Origin: Sphaerotilus natans
Lineage (GTDB): Bacteria > Pseudomonadota > Gammaproteobacteria > Burkholderiales > Burkholderiaceae_C
Direction: 5' to 3'
Assembly: GCF_900156335.1 (NCBI RefSeq)
Contig: NZ_FTMZ01000025.1
Location: 1-37,343, forward strand
DNA length: 37,343 nt
The notes beneath the pieces are model-generated. The model ran no database searches, had not been told where the DNA came from, and saw nothing but the letters and a program-made list of their open reading frames with translations. The translations under genes were made by a program, and so were the position numbers. This document shows, piece after piece, positions 1 through 7,976 of this stretch; positions within the stretch are counted from its first letter, which is position 1; each line of letters opens with the position of its first letter.

Positions 1-254
1 TCGAGCAGGCTGAAGACGCGCCCGAAGGTGTCGTGCGAGGCGATGCCGTTGGCGTACGGCAGATGCTGGCGCAGCCAGTCGATCTGCAGCTCGGCCCAGT
101 CGGTGACCGAGACCCAGCTGTCGGCGCCACTGCTGACGCCGCACAGCGCCGCGAACATCAGCTCGTCCAGCGGAAACGGACACGACCGCGAGCGCGGATC
201 GTCCAGTTCGGCCAGCGCCTCGATGAAGTGGGGGAGCAGCGGCGCAGTGGTCAT
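1..254 (-). CDS. ISAs1-family transposase, N-terminal 84 residues
   Basis: The reading frame opens at the ATG at 254 and runs off the window, so only the N-terminus is visible. It matches the transposase-associated N-terminal domain of ISAs1 elements: the frame carries FAALCGVSSGADSW, then DWAELQIDWLRQHLPY and the hallmark NGIASHDTFGRVF. The DDE catalytic domain would lie beyond the left edge. The frame stays open for at least 20 codons upstream of this ATG without a better start. Whether the transposase is intact cannot be judged here. Confidence 0.8.
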   Translation of the reverse strand, partial: MTTAPLLPHFIEALAELDDPRSRSCPFPLDELMFAALCGVSSGADSWVSVTDWAELQIDWLRQHLPYANGIASHDTFGRVFSLL

Positions 255-345
255 CGGGGCGGGCGCCGCTTCGAGCTGCGGCGGTTGGGTCAGCGGGGCG
301 TGTTCATAACACGGAACCGACCAGGTTCTTCATACAATCGCCCTG
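1..345 (-). mobile_element. ISAs1-family insertion sequence, 5' end only
   Basis: The element enters from the left edge and ends near 345. Reading the minus strand inward from 345 gives CAGGGCGATTG; ISAs1-family terminal repeats characteristically begin with CAGGG. A transposase of that family starts 91 bases further in. To the right of 345 the aconitase-like homology begins at once, so this is the insertion boundary. The other end, and therefore the target-site duplication, lies outside the window. Family assignment rests on the transposase N-terminus and is fairly secure; the exact terminal base is inferred. Confidence 0.7.
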
Positions 346-1263
346 GAGCGCATGCCAGGTCGCGGTGGCTTCATCGGGCGCGAAGAACCCGGCCCGGGCA
401 CCATGGACCGCAGCCATGCCGGCCACGGTCGCCCGTTCGGGCAGGGACAGCGATTCGGCGCCATCGCCGAAGAACTCGACGAGCTGCCCCTGCACGCTGA
501 CCCTGCCGAGCCGTGCGCCCAGGCTCCGTCGCAGATCGTCGGCGCTCGCGGCCACGTCCATCCTGCCGTGCAGGTGCACGCCGATCACGTCAGGTACCGG
601 GATGCGCGCGGGCTGGCCGAACATCGCGGCTTCAGCCTCGAGATCGCTCACGATGCATCCGATCATGCCGAATGCGTTGACCAGGGCGAGGCGAGGCTCG
701 GTGCCGATCAGGGTTTCCGGGAAATGCACGCCCTGTCGCTCCAGCAGCGTCTGCTGCCCGGTGCAGACGCCTGCGGGCAGGACGCGCAACTGCTCGAAGG
801 CCTGTGCTGCCCATTCCATGAGATGTCGGAATTCGGGGTCGGTGCGGGTGGCGCGCCGCTCCTGGAGCGTCGCCGTCACGTCGACCGGAATCAGCGGCTC
901 GATCCGCTCAGGCGAGCGTCCGTTGCGGGCAGCGGCGTCACGTAGCGTCGCCAGGTCGCACAGCAGCGGTAGCACCGAGGTTTCCTGCAGCACGACACGC
1001 GAGGCGATGAGAGGAATGCTCTCACTGCGCCAGCCCCGGGGCTGCCAGTAGGCGAGTTGCAGCACATGGCGCTCGCTGACATGGGGGCCGTCCAGATGGC
1101 GCAGCAGCGATTCCAGGATCATGCGCAGGCAGACAGGCAGGCGAGAAACGCGACCGATTCCGTTCGCCTCCAGTGCCGGCAGCGAGTACAGATGCCCATG
1201 CCGTGTTTCCGCGCCATCGGTCAGCGCGAAGGCCCTCAGCAGATCTCTCGAATGCAGTCTCAT
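304..1263 (-). pseudogene. aconitase-like protein, diverged and truncated by an IS
   Basis: The product resembles the first third of AcnA-type aconitases. Recognisable blocks, in order, are YSLPALEANGIGRVSRLPV, RVVLQETSVLPLLCDLA, PLIPVDV, DLEAEAAMFGQP, VEFFGDG and ERATVAGMAAVHGARAGFF. Blocks that carry the active site have decayed: the family's DHSVxVD is ATLQER, the GTGICHQ loop is AGVCTGQ, and GTDSHT is GTEPRL. The Fe-S cysteines lie much further C-terminal in aconitases and are missing altogether. Homology stops at about 346; the final dozen residues come from the inserted IS. The ATG at 1263 places the N-terminus where AcnA begins. A GTG at 1374 overlaps the stop of the upstream regulator as GTGA and would add 37 unrelated residues. 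It cannot be a working aconitase and could be a decaying paralogue. Confidence 0.75.
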
Positions 1264-1370
1264 GGCGAATTCCGAGGAAGGTGGACTGGCCAGAATGCGG
1301 GGCATGTCGCATGCGGGTCTGTGCGGCAGCCGACAGACGGGCGTCGAGACGGGCGTTTCGAGCCTCCGCC

Positions 1371-2858
1371 TCACCTACAGGCTGACTGTGCTGATTCAGC
1401 TGGATTCGGACAGGCCGTGCCGCCTGCGGCGGCCAGCCGGCCCAGTGCGGCCAGCGCTGGCGCGATGCGTGCATCGCCCGGCGCATGGCCGAAGTTCAAG
1501 CGCAGGCTGCGTCTCAGCCGGCGGTCGGCATGGAAGGCGCTGAACAGCGCGCCCGGTGCCAAGCTGATGCCCAGGGCCGTGGCCTGGGCGTGCAGCGCCA
1601 GTGCGTCGCCGCCCTCGGGCAGCTCGACCCAGAGGAAATAGCCGCCCTGCGGCCGCGCCAGCCGGGTGCCGGCGGGGAAGTGCGCCTCGACCAGCGCATG
1701 CATCTGCGCCTGCTGCGTGGCGAGCTGGCGGCGCAGGCCGCGCAGGTGGCGGTCGAAGCCGCCTTGGGCCAGGTATTCGGCGATCGCCAGCTGCGAGGGC
1801 ACCGCGGTGGCCAGCGAGGTCAGCGTCTTGAGCCGCCGCAGCGCGGCGGCGTGCCGCCCGGCCGCGACCCAGCCGACGCGGTAGCCCGGCGCCAGGCATT
1901 TCGAGAACGAGGTGCAGTGCAGCACCTCGCCCGCGGTGTCGAAGGCCTTGGCCGGGAGCGGGCGGCGGCTGCCGTGGTGCAGCTCGCCGTAGACATCGTC
2001 CTCGATCAGCGGCACGCCGTGGCGCGCCAGCAGCGCCACCAGCGCGCGCTTGCGCTCCTCGGGCATCAGGCTGCCGAGCGGGTTCTGGAAATTGGGCATC
2101 AGCCAGCAGGCGGCGACGCGGTGGCGGCTCAGCACCTGCGCCAGCGTGTCCGGGTCGATGCCCTCGCGCGGATCGGTCGGCAGCTCGACCGCGCGCAGGC
2201 CGTGGCGCTCCAGCGCCTGCAGCGCCGCGTAGAAGGTCGGCGACTCGACGGCGACGATGTCGCCCGGCCGGGTCAGCAGCCGCAGCGACAGGTCCAGCGC
2301 CTCCATCGCGCCGTGGGTGATGACGATCTCGTCCGGGTCGACCGCGATGCCGGCCAGCGCCTGGCGCCGGGCGATCTGGTGGCGCAGGCGCTCGTTGCCG
2401 GCGCTCAGGTCTTCCAGCAGCCGCTCGGGGTCGAGCACCCGCAGCGCGCGTGCGCCGCAGCGCGCCAGCTCCCGCAGCGGAAACAGGTGCGGGCTGGGGA
2501 AGGCCGAGCCCAGCGGCACCACCTCGCGGTCGCGGGTCGAGCCCAGCACCTGCATCACCAGGTCGCCGATGCTGACTTCGGTGGCTTCGGTGGACTCGGG
2601 CGTGGCGGGTGCGGCCAGCGGTTCGGCGACGGCGCTGGCGCGGGCCGCGCGCACGAAGAAGCCCGAGCGCGGCCGCGACTCGATCAGCCCGCGCGATTCC
2701 AGCAGGTCATAGGCCTGGAAGACGGTCGCGGCGCTGACCTGGCGGCTGGCGCGCGCCTGGCGCACCGAGGGCAGGCGCTCGCCCGGTCGCAGCGCGCCGC
2801 GGCGGATCGCGTCGCTCAGCTCGTCGGCCAGATCGGTGTAGAGGGGCATGGCCGGCAT
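1371..2858 (-). CDS. MocR/PdxR-type transcriptional regulator (GntR HTH plus aminotransferase fold)
   Basis: A 495-residue fusion of two domains. Residues about 5-70 form a GntR-type winged helix (RPGERLPSVRQAR, then SAATVFQAYDLLESRGLIE). Residues about 110-480 form a fold-type I aminotransferase domain with the PLP-binding landmarks NFQNPLG (about 256), EDDVYGEL (about 286) and SFSK, whose lysine (about 320) should form the Schiff base. Such proteins are PLP-responsive DNA-binding regulators, not enzymes. It diverges from an EamA exporter with about 30 bp between start codons, so that exporter is the likely target. A second ATG at 2849 is equally possible as the start. No copy of the three-box operator found at the gabT locus is present here, so the two MocR proteins in the window probably read different sites. 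The effector is unknown. Confidence 0.85.
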   Translation of the reverse strand: MPAMPLYTDLADELSDAIRRGALRPGERLPSVRQARASRQVSAATVFQAYDLLESRGLIESRPRSGFFVRAARASAVAEPLAAPATPESTEATEVSIGDLVMQVLGSTRDREVVPLGSAFPSPHLFPLRELARCGARALRVLDPERLLEDLSAGNERLRHQIARRQALAGIAVDPDEIVITHGAMEALDLSLRLLTRPGDIVAVESPTFYAALQALERHGLRAVELPTDPREGIDPDTLAQVLSRHRVAACWLMPNFQNPLGSLMPEERKRALVALLARHGVPLIEDDVYGELHHGSRRPLPAKAFDTAGEVLHCTSFSKCLAPGYRVGWVAAGRHAAALRRLKTLTSLATAVPSQLAIAEYLAQGGFDRHLRGLRRQLATQQAQMHALVEAHFPAGTRLARPQGGYFLWVELPEGGDALALHAQATALGISLAPGALFSAFHADRRLRRSLRLNFGHAPGDARIAPALAALGRLAAAGGTACPNPAESAQSACR

Positions 2859-2887
2859 TGTGCGGGCCGGCCCCCGACAATCGCCCG

Positions 2888-3790
2888 ATGAACCGTTCCC
2901 TCTCTCCCCTCTCTCCCAACCTCCGGGGCATCCTGTGGATGACGCTGTCGATGGCCGCCTTCGCGCTGGAGGACCTGTTCGTCAAGCGTGTCGTCGGGCG
3001 GATGCCGCTGTCCGAGGTGCTGGTGCTGTCGGGGCTGGGCGGCGCGCTGGTGTTCGCGCTGCTGGCTCAGGGGCAGGGCGTGCGGCTGCTGCAGCCGGCG
3101 GCGTGTTCGCGGCTGATGGCGGGCCGCGCGGTGTTCGAGCTGGTCGGGCGGCTGTTCTACGCGCTGGCCATCGTGCTGACGCCGCTGTCGACGACCACCG
3201 CCATCCTGCAGGCCACGCCGGTGCTGGTGGTGCTGGGCGGCAGCCTCTTCTTCCATGAGCGGGTGGGCTGGCGGCGCTGGGCGGCTGTGGTGATCGGCCT
3301 GGGCGGCGTGCTGATCGTGCTGCGGCCGGGCTCGGGCGGCTTCTCGGCGCTGTCGCTGCTGGCGGTGGTGGGCATGATCGGCTTTGCCGGGCGCGATCTG
3401 GCCAGCCGGGCGGTGCCGCCGGCGCTGGGCACGCTGCATCTGGGCGTCTTCGGCTTCCTGACGCTGGCGCTGGCCGGGGGGCTCTATGGCCTGTGGCGGC
3501 CTGCGGCCTGGGTCGTGCCTGACGCCGGGCTGCTGGCGCTGCTGGCCGGTGCGGTCGGCGTGGGCACGCTGGCCTATGCGGCGCTGATGAAGGCGATGCG
3601 CACCGGCGACCTAGCCACCGTCACGCCGTTCCGCTACACCCGGCTGATCTTCGGCCTGACGGTGGGCGTGCTGGTCTTCGGCGAGCAGGTGGATGCGGCG
3701 ATGGTCGCCGGCTGCCTGGTCATCGTCGCCGCCGGGCTGCTGATCGCCTGGGACAACGCGCTGGCGCGGCGGCGGCTGCGCCTGGTCTGA
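2888..3790 (+). CDS. DMT-superfamily transporter (EamA family)
   Basis: A 300-residue, very hydrophobic inner-membrane protein with about ten membrane segments arranged as two EamA repeats (roughly residues 10-145 and 155-290). Features of the family include the conserved end of the first repeat, TTTAILQATPVLVVLGG followed by HERVGWRRWAAVVIGL, and a matching FTPFRYTRLIFGL-like segment in the second half (read as VTPFRYTRLIFGL). EamA proteins usually export metabolites or amino acids; substrate cannot be read from sequence. The start is the ATG at 2888; a longer frame from 2858 would run into the divergent regulator. The paired MocR regulator suggests expression responds to an amine, amino acid or vitamin B6-related signal, which is an inference. 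Confidence 0.85.
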   Translation: MNRSLSPLSPNLRGILWMTLSMAAFALEDLFVKRVVGRMPLSEVLVLSGLGGALVFALLAQGQGVRLLQPAACSRLMAGRAVFELVGRLFYALAIVLTPLSTTTAILQATPVLVVLGGSLFFHERVGWRRWAAVVIGLGGVLIVLRPGSGGFSALSLLAVVGMIGFAGRDLASRAVPPALGTLHLGVFGFLTLALAGGLYGLWRPAAWVVPDAGLLALLAGAVGVGTLAYAALMKAMRTGDLATVTPFRYTRLIFGLTVGVLVFGEQVDAAMVAGCLVIVAAGLLIAWDNALARRRLRLV

Positions 3791-3804
3791 CCTCATGGAT
3801 TGCA

Positions 3805-3849
3805 TCTGATCCGGTCTGTTTTGACGAAATCTGAGTCTGTCGGATCAGA
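3805..3849. promoter_or_regulatory. 9-bp perfect inverted repeat upstream of ccoG
   Basis: TCTGATCCG at 3805-3813 is repeated in inverted form, CGGATCAGA, at 3841-3849, with a 27-base AT-richer spacer. It lies between the exporter stop (3790) and the ccoG start (3874). No T-run follows, so it is a poor intrinsic terminator; a protein-binding site or an RNA stem in the ccoG leader are alternatives. It does not match the FNR consensus that often precedes cco genes. Confidence 0.4.
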
Positions 3850-3873
3850 AGAGCGGCGCGCACAGTCGGCGCC

Positions 3874-5349
3874 ATGCCGACGACCTCTGTTTCCGTTTCT
3901 CCTGCTCCGCTGCGCCACCCTCCGCAGCACCTGAACCCGGCCATCCAGGGCGACCCTCCGCGCGTGATCCCGATCCAGCCGGTCATCGAGCCGGCCCGCC
4001 GCATCCAGCCCCGGGCCACGCAGGGGCGCCTCACGCGCTGGCGCTGGGCGATGGTGCTGCTGACGCAGGCCTTCTTCCTGGGCGTGCCGTGGCTGCAGAT
4101 CGATGGCCGCCAGGCGCTGCTCTTCCATCTGGAGCGCCAGCGCTTCGACGTCTTCGGTCTGGTGCTGTGGCCGCAGGACCTGATCTATCTGACCGGCGTG
4201 CTGGTGGCCTCGGCGCTGGCGCTCTTTCTGGCCACCGCGCTGGCCGGGCGGGTTTGGTGCGGCTTCAGCTGCCCGCAGACGGTCTACACCGAGATCTTCC
4301 TGTGGATCGAGCACCGCTTCGAGGGCGACCGCAGCGCGCGGCTGCGGCTGGATGCGGCGCCGTGGACGGCGGACAAGATCCTGCGCCGTGGCGGGCGCCA
4401 CCTGGCCTGGATCGTCTTCAGCCTGCTGACCGGCTTCACCTTCGTCGGCTACTTCACGCCGATGCGCGAGCTGGCGGCCTCGGTGCCGGCGGGCAGCACG
4501 GGGCCGTGGGAGATCTTCTGGGTGCTGTTCTACGGCCTGGCGACCTGGGGCAATGCCGGCTGGCTGCGCGAGAAGGTCTGCCTGCACATGTGCCCGTATG
4601 CGCGCTTCCAGGGCTCGTTGATGGATCCGCGCACGCGGGTGGTGAGCTACGACGCGCCGCGCGGCGAGCCGCGCCAGCCGGGCAAGGCGGGCAAGGAGAA
4701 GACCCCGGGCGCCGGCGACTGCATCGACTGCACGATGTGCGTGCAGGTCTGCCCGGTCGGCATCGACATCCGTGAGGGCATGCAGTACGAGTGCATCGGC
4801 TGCGGCGTGTGCATCGACGCCTGCGACCGGGTGATGGAGCGCCTGCAGCGCCCGACCGGCCTGATCCGCTTCGCCGCACGCGATGGTGTCCTGGCCGGCG
4901 GTCTGGCGGGGCTGCGCGGCCTGCTGGGGCGCACGCGGGTGGCGGTCTATGCCGGGCTGCTGGCGCTGACGCTGGTGGCGATGGCCTGGGGCTTGAGCGT
5001 GCGCGCGCCGCTGGGCTTCGACGTCCTGCGCGACCGCGGCGTCATGGCCCGCCCGGTCGAGGACGGCGCGGTCGAGAACGTCTACCGCCTGCGCCTGAGG
5101 AACAACACCGGCCAGCCGCTGGACGGGCAGATTGCGGTTCGCACCGACGACGGGCTGGCGCTGGGGGTGGAGCCAGCGCGCATCCCCCCGCTGCCTCAGG
5201 CGGGCACGGCCGACATGGCCTTGAGCGTGCGCCTGCCGGCCGAGGCCGCACTGGAGCGCGCCGGGCGCACGCTGCCGATCGCGCTGATCGTCACCACGCC
5301 GACCGGCGAGCGGGTGAGCGAGCGCAGCACCTTCATCGTGCCGCGGTAA
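3874..5349 (+). CDS. ccoG: cytochrome c oxidase accessory protein CcoG (FixG/RdxA)
   Basis: A 491-residue membrane-bound iron-sulfur protein needed for maturation of the cbb3-type oxidase; in the family it works in copper delivery to the binuclear centre. After a 50-residue soluble N-terminus come membrane helices (from about residue 55), the WCGFSCPQTVYTEIF block, and two ferredoxin-like [4Fe-4S] motifs, CIDCTMCVQVCP (about 283) and CIGCGVCIDACD (about 307). A last helix (about 355-375) leads to the C-terminal immunoglobulin-like FixG domain. Length and layout are typical. The ATG at 3874 is used because the N-terminal extension is normal for the family. No ccoNOPQ or ccoS genes are visible nearby, so the gene is separated from the oxidase operon here. 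Confidence 0.93.
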   Translation: MPTTSVSVSPAPLRHPPQHLNPAIQGDPPRVIPIQPVIEPARRIQPRATQGRLTRWRWAMVLLTQAFFLGVPWLQIDGRQALLFHLERQRFDVFGLVLWPQDLIYLTGVLVASALALFLATALAGRVWCGFSCPQTVYTEIFLWIEHRFEGDRSARLRLDAAPWTADKILRRGGRHLAWIVFSLLTGFTFVGYFTPMRELAASVPAGSTGPWEIFWVLFYGLATWGNAGWLREKVCLHMCPYARFQGSLMDPRTRVVSYDAPRGEPRQPGKAGKEKTPGAGDCIDCTMCVQVCPVGIDIREGMQYECIGCGVCIDACDRVMERLQRPTGLIRFAARDGVLAGGLAGLRGLLGRTRVAVYAGLLALTLVAMAWGLSVRAPLGFDVLRDRGVMARPVEDGAVENVYRLRLRNNTGQPLDGQIAVRTDDGLALGVEPARIPPLPQAGTADMALSVRLPAEAALERAGRTLPIALIVTTPTGERVSERSTFIVPR

Positions 5350-5394
5350 GTGCCCGGATAATCCCGGATTGAAAATATCCAGGGAGAATTGGCA

Positions 5395-5874
5395 ATGATG
5401 AAGGCAAAGGCGCTGCGGCTGATGCAGGCGACGGCCGTGATAGTGGGCCTGCTGGCGCTGCCGGCCGGGGCACAAACGATGTTCAAGTGCGTCGGCAGCG
5501 GCGGTCAGGTCAGCTACCAGCAGACGCCCTGTCCGGGCGCCGGACCGGCGCGCAGCCTGGAGCGCGACCGCGCCGAGGCCGAGAGCCGCCACCGCGACAC
5601 GCGCCCGGTGCTGCCGCCCCGTCCTGCGGTGGCCGCGTCTGCCGTGCCTGCTGGGCGTCCGCCCGCGACGGCCGCGGCCACCGCCACGGCCACCGCGTCT
5701 TCTTCGCTGCCGACCGCGCCCTCGCGTTGGCGCTGCGACGGCCGCCTCTACTGCTCGAAGATGACCTCCTGCGAGGAGGCGAAGTTCTTCCTTGCCAACT
5801 GCCCTGGCGTGAAGATGGATGGCGACCATGACGGCGTGCCGTGCGAGGAGCAGTGGTGCCGCAGCGGGTGGTGA
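5395..5874 (+). CDS. secreted DUF4124 / excalibur-domain protein
   Basis: A 159-residue exported protein. An N-terminal signal peptide (hydrophobic stretch ending in LPAGAQ, about residue 27) is followed by a short DUF4124 module (MFKCVGSGGQVSYQQTPCP). Next comes a low-complexity Pro/Ala/Thr linker (about residues 65-115) with alternating Ala-Thr, and then a cysteine-rich excalibur domain. The latter carries the calcium-binding signature DGDHDGVPCE, preceded by YCSKMTSCEEAKFFLANCP. The start follows a good ribosome site, AGGGAGA at 5381-5387. Two adjacent ATGs (5395, 5398) are both possible; TTG at 5389 is less likely. It probably acts in the periplasm. The biochemical role of this domain pair is not known to me. 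Confidence 0.8.
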   Translation: MMKAKALRLMQATAVIVGLLALPAGAQTMFKCVGSGGQVSYQQTPCPGAGPARSLERDRAEAESRHRDTRPVLPPRPAVAASAVPAGRPPATAAATATATASSSLPTAPSRWRCDGRLYCSKMTSCEEAKFFLANCPGVKMDGDHDGVPCEEQWCRSGW

Positions 5875-5908
5875 GTTGGCGGCGCTGAGGGCGGGGCGGT
5901 GTGGCGGG

Positions 5909-6056
5909 CGTGGGTCCTCGCCTTCGCGAGGATGACGAGATCGCGAGGATGACGAGAGACTGCGGTCGCAAAGCGATAACGGTTGCGAGGATGACGAGAA
6001 CGCTGTCTCCGTCCCGCTATCCGTCTCCGTCATGCCCGCGCAGGCGGGCACCCACG
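5909..6056. repeat. paired palindromic repeat, left flank of the hsd cassette
   Basis: Two inverted copies of a 29-bp unit. Arm A (5909-5937) contains the palindrome TCCTCGC-CTTC-GCGAGGA; arm B (6028-6056) contains TGCCCGC-GCA-GGCGGGCA-like pairing and reads as arm A on the other strand. Between them are two partial A copies, GCGAGGATGACGAGA at 5943-5957 and again at 5985-5999. The same A...B arrangement recurs at 14080 and 20253, and a related pair at 32816. This resembles a REP/BIME-type element. The interval 5875-6134 contains nothing else that I recognise. Confidence 0.8.
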
Positions 6057-6134
6057 AGGGGCAGGGGATCGCCGCCGCCCGCGGCTATCATCGCCCGGCC
6101 CTGAAGCCGACCGGTCCGAGCGCCGCTGCCCTGC

Positions 6135-7976
6135 ATGAATTCCCAAGCCCTCTCGTCCTTCCTCTGGTCGGTCGCCGACCTGCTGCGCGGTGACTACAAG
6201 CAGTCCGAATACGGCCGCGTCATCCTGCCCTTCACCATCCTGCGCCGGCTCGACTGCGTGCTGGCGGCGACCAAGCCGGCGGTGCTGGCCGAGCATGCGG
6301 CGCGCACCCAGGCCGGGCTGAACCCCGAGCCCTTCCTGCTGCGCAAGACCGGCGTGGGCTTCTTCAACACCAGCGCGCTGGACCTGCCCACGCTCCTGGG
6401 CGACCAGGACCACATCCGCCAGAACCTCTACGCCTATCTGCAGGACTTCTCGCCGTCGGCGCGCGACATCTTCGAGCGCTTCGACTTCCACGCCCAGGTC
6501 GAGCGGCTGGCCAAGGCGGACCTGCTCTATCTGGTCACCGAGAAGTTCGCCCGCATCGACCTGCACCCCGACACGGTGGACAACGCCACGATGGGCAGCG
6601 TCTTCGAGGAGCTGATCCGCAAGTTCGCCGAAATCTCCAACGAGACCGCCGGCGAGCACTTCACGCCCCGCGAGGTGATCCGGCTGATGGTGAACCTGCT
6701 GTTCATCGAGGACAGCGAGGTGCTGGCGCCCGGCCGCGCGGTGGTGCGCACCGTCTACGACCCGACCGCCGGCACCGGCGGCATGCTGAGCGTGGCGGCC
6801 GAGCACCTGACGGCGCACAACCCGCAGGCGCGCCTGACGATGTTCGGCCAGGAGCTCAACGACGAGTCCTACGCCATCTGCAAGGCCGACATGCTGATCA
6901 AGGGCCAGGACGTGGGCAACATCGTCTGCGGCAACACGCTCAGCGACGACGGCCACGCCGGGCGCCATTTCGACTACATGCTCTCCAACCCGCCCTTCGG
7001 CGTGGAGTGGAAGAAGGTCGAGCGCCAGGTGCGCCAGGAGCATGAGCTCAAAGGCTTCGACGGCCGCTTCGGCCCCGGCCTGCCGCGGGTGAGCGACGGC
7101 TCGATGCTGTTCCTGCTGCACCTGGTCAGCAAGATGCGCCCGGCGGTCGAGGGCGGCAGCCGCTTCGGCATCGTGCTCAATGGCTCGCCGCTGTTCACCG
7201 GCGGCGCCGGCTCGGGCGAGAGCGAGATCCGCCGCTACCTGCTGGAGAACGATCTGCTGGAGGCCATCGTCGGCCTGCCGACCGACATGTTCTACAACAC
7301 CGGCATCGCCACCTATGTGTGGATCGTCTCCAACCGCAAGCCCGAGGACCGGCGCGGCTTCGTGCAGCTGATCGACGCCAGCGGCTTCTGGCAGAAGATG
7401 CGCAAAAGCCTGGGCTCGAAGCGCCGGGAGATGAGCGAGGCGCACATTGCCACCGTGACGCGCCTGTTCGGCGACTTCACCGAGGCCGAGCAGGTGACGG
7501 TGCTCGACGCGCAGGGCCAGCCGGTGGGCGAGCCGCGCCTGGTCACCGGCACCGACACCGCGCCGCTGCCGCCCGAGGGCGGGCGCCTCAAGCGCGTGCC
7601 GATCGCGCGCATCTTCAGGAACGAGGACTTCGGCTACACCACCCTGACGGTCGAGCGGCCCTTGCGCGACGCCGCCGGCGCGGTGGTCCTGGGCCAGAAG
7701 GGCAAGCAGAAGGGCAAGCCCCAGCCCGACAGCGCGCTGCGCGACACCGAGAACGTGCCACTCTGCGAGGACATCGCCACCTACTTCGCCCGCGAGGTGC
7801 TGCCGCACGCGCCGGACGCCTGGATCGACGCCGAGAAAAGCAAGGTCGGCTACGAGATCGCCTTCAACCGCCACTTCTACGTCTTCGAGCCCCCGCGCAG
7901 CCTGCACGCCATCGACGAGGAGCTGAAGGCGGTGTCGGCCAACATCATGCGGATGCTCGGGGAGCTGGCGGAATGA
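6135..7976 (+). CDS. hsdM: type I restriction-modification methyltransferase subunit HsdM
   Basis: A 613-residue N6-adenine DNA methyltransferase, the modification subunit of a type I system. An N-terminal helical HsdM domain (about residues 5-150) precedes the catalytic domain. That domain has the AdoMet-binding motif DPTAGTGG (209-216) and the catalytic motif NPPF (285-288), preceded by [14 protein letters not shown]-like sequence (read as [14 protein letters not shown], about 172). Two HsdM plus one HsdS form the methylase; adding HsdR gives the restriction complex. The stop overlaps the hsdS start as ATGA, so the two are translationally coupled. No strong ribosome site precedes the ATG at 6135. 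All key motifs are present, so activity is expected. Confidence 0.95.
   Translation: MNSQALSSFLWSVADLLRGDYKQSEYGRVILPFTILRRLDCVLAATKPAVLAEHAARTQAGLNPEPFLLRKTGVGFFNTSALDLPTLLGDQDHIRQNLYAYLQDFSPSARDIFERFDFHAQVERLAKADLLYLVTEKFARIDLHPDTVDNATMGSVFEELIRKFAEISNETAGEHFTPREVIRLMVNLLFIEDSEVLAPGRAVVRTVYDPTAGTGGMLSVAAEHLTAHNPQARLTMFGQELNDESYAICKADMLIKGQDVGNIVCGNTLSDDGHAGRHFDYMLSNPPFGVEWKKVERQVRQEHELKGFDGRFGPGLPRVSDGSMLFLLHLVSKMRPAVEGGSRFGIVLNGSPLFTGGAGSGESEIRRYLLENDLLEAIVGLPTDMFYNTGIATYVWIVSNRKPEDRRGFVQLIDASGFWQKMRKSLGSKRREMSEAHIATVTRLFGDFTEAEQVTVLDAQGQPVGEPRLVTGTDTAPLPPEGGRLKRVPIARIFRNEDFGYTTLTVERPLRDAAGAVVLGQKGKQKGKPQPDSALRDTENVPLCEDIATYFAREVLPHAPDAWIDAEKSKVGYEIAFNRHFYVFEPPRSLHAIDEELKAVSANIMRMLGELAE

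Noticed and set aside
3821-3834. FNR-like box TTGACGAAATCTGA ahead of ccoG
   Set aside because: Only the left half resembles TTGAT; the right half does not match ATCAA, so it is not a credible FNR site.
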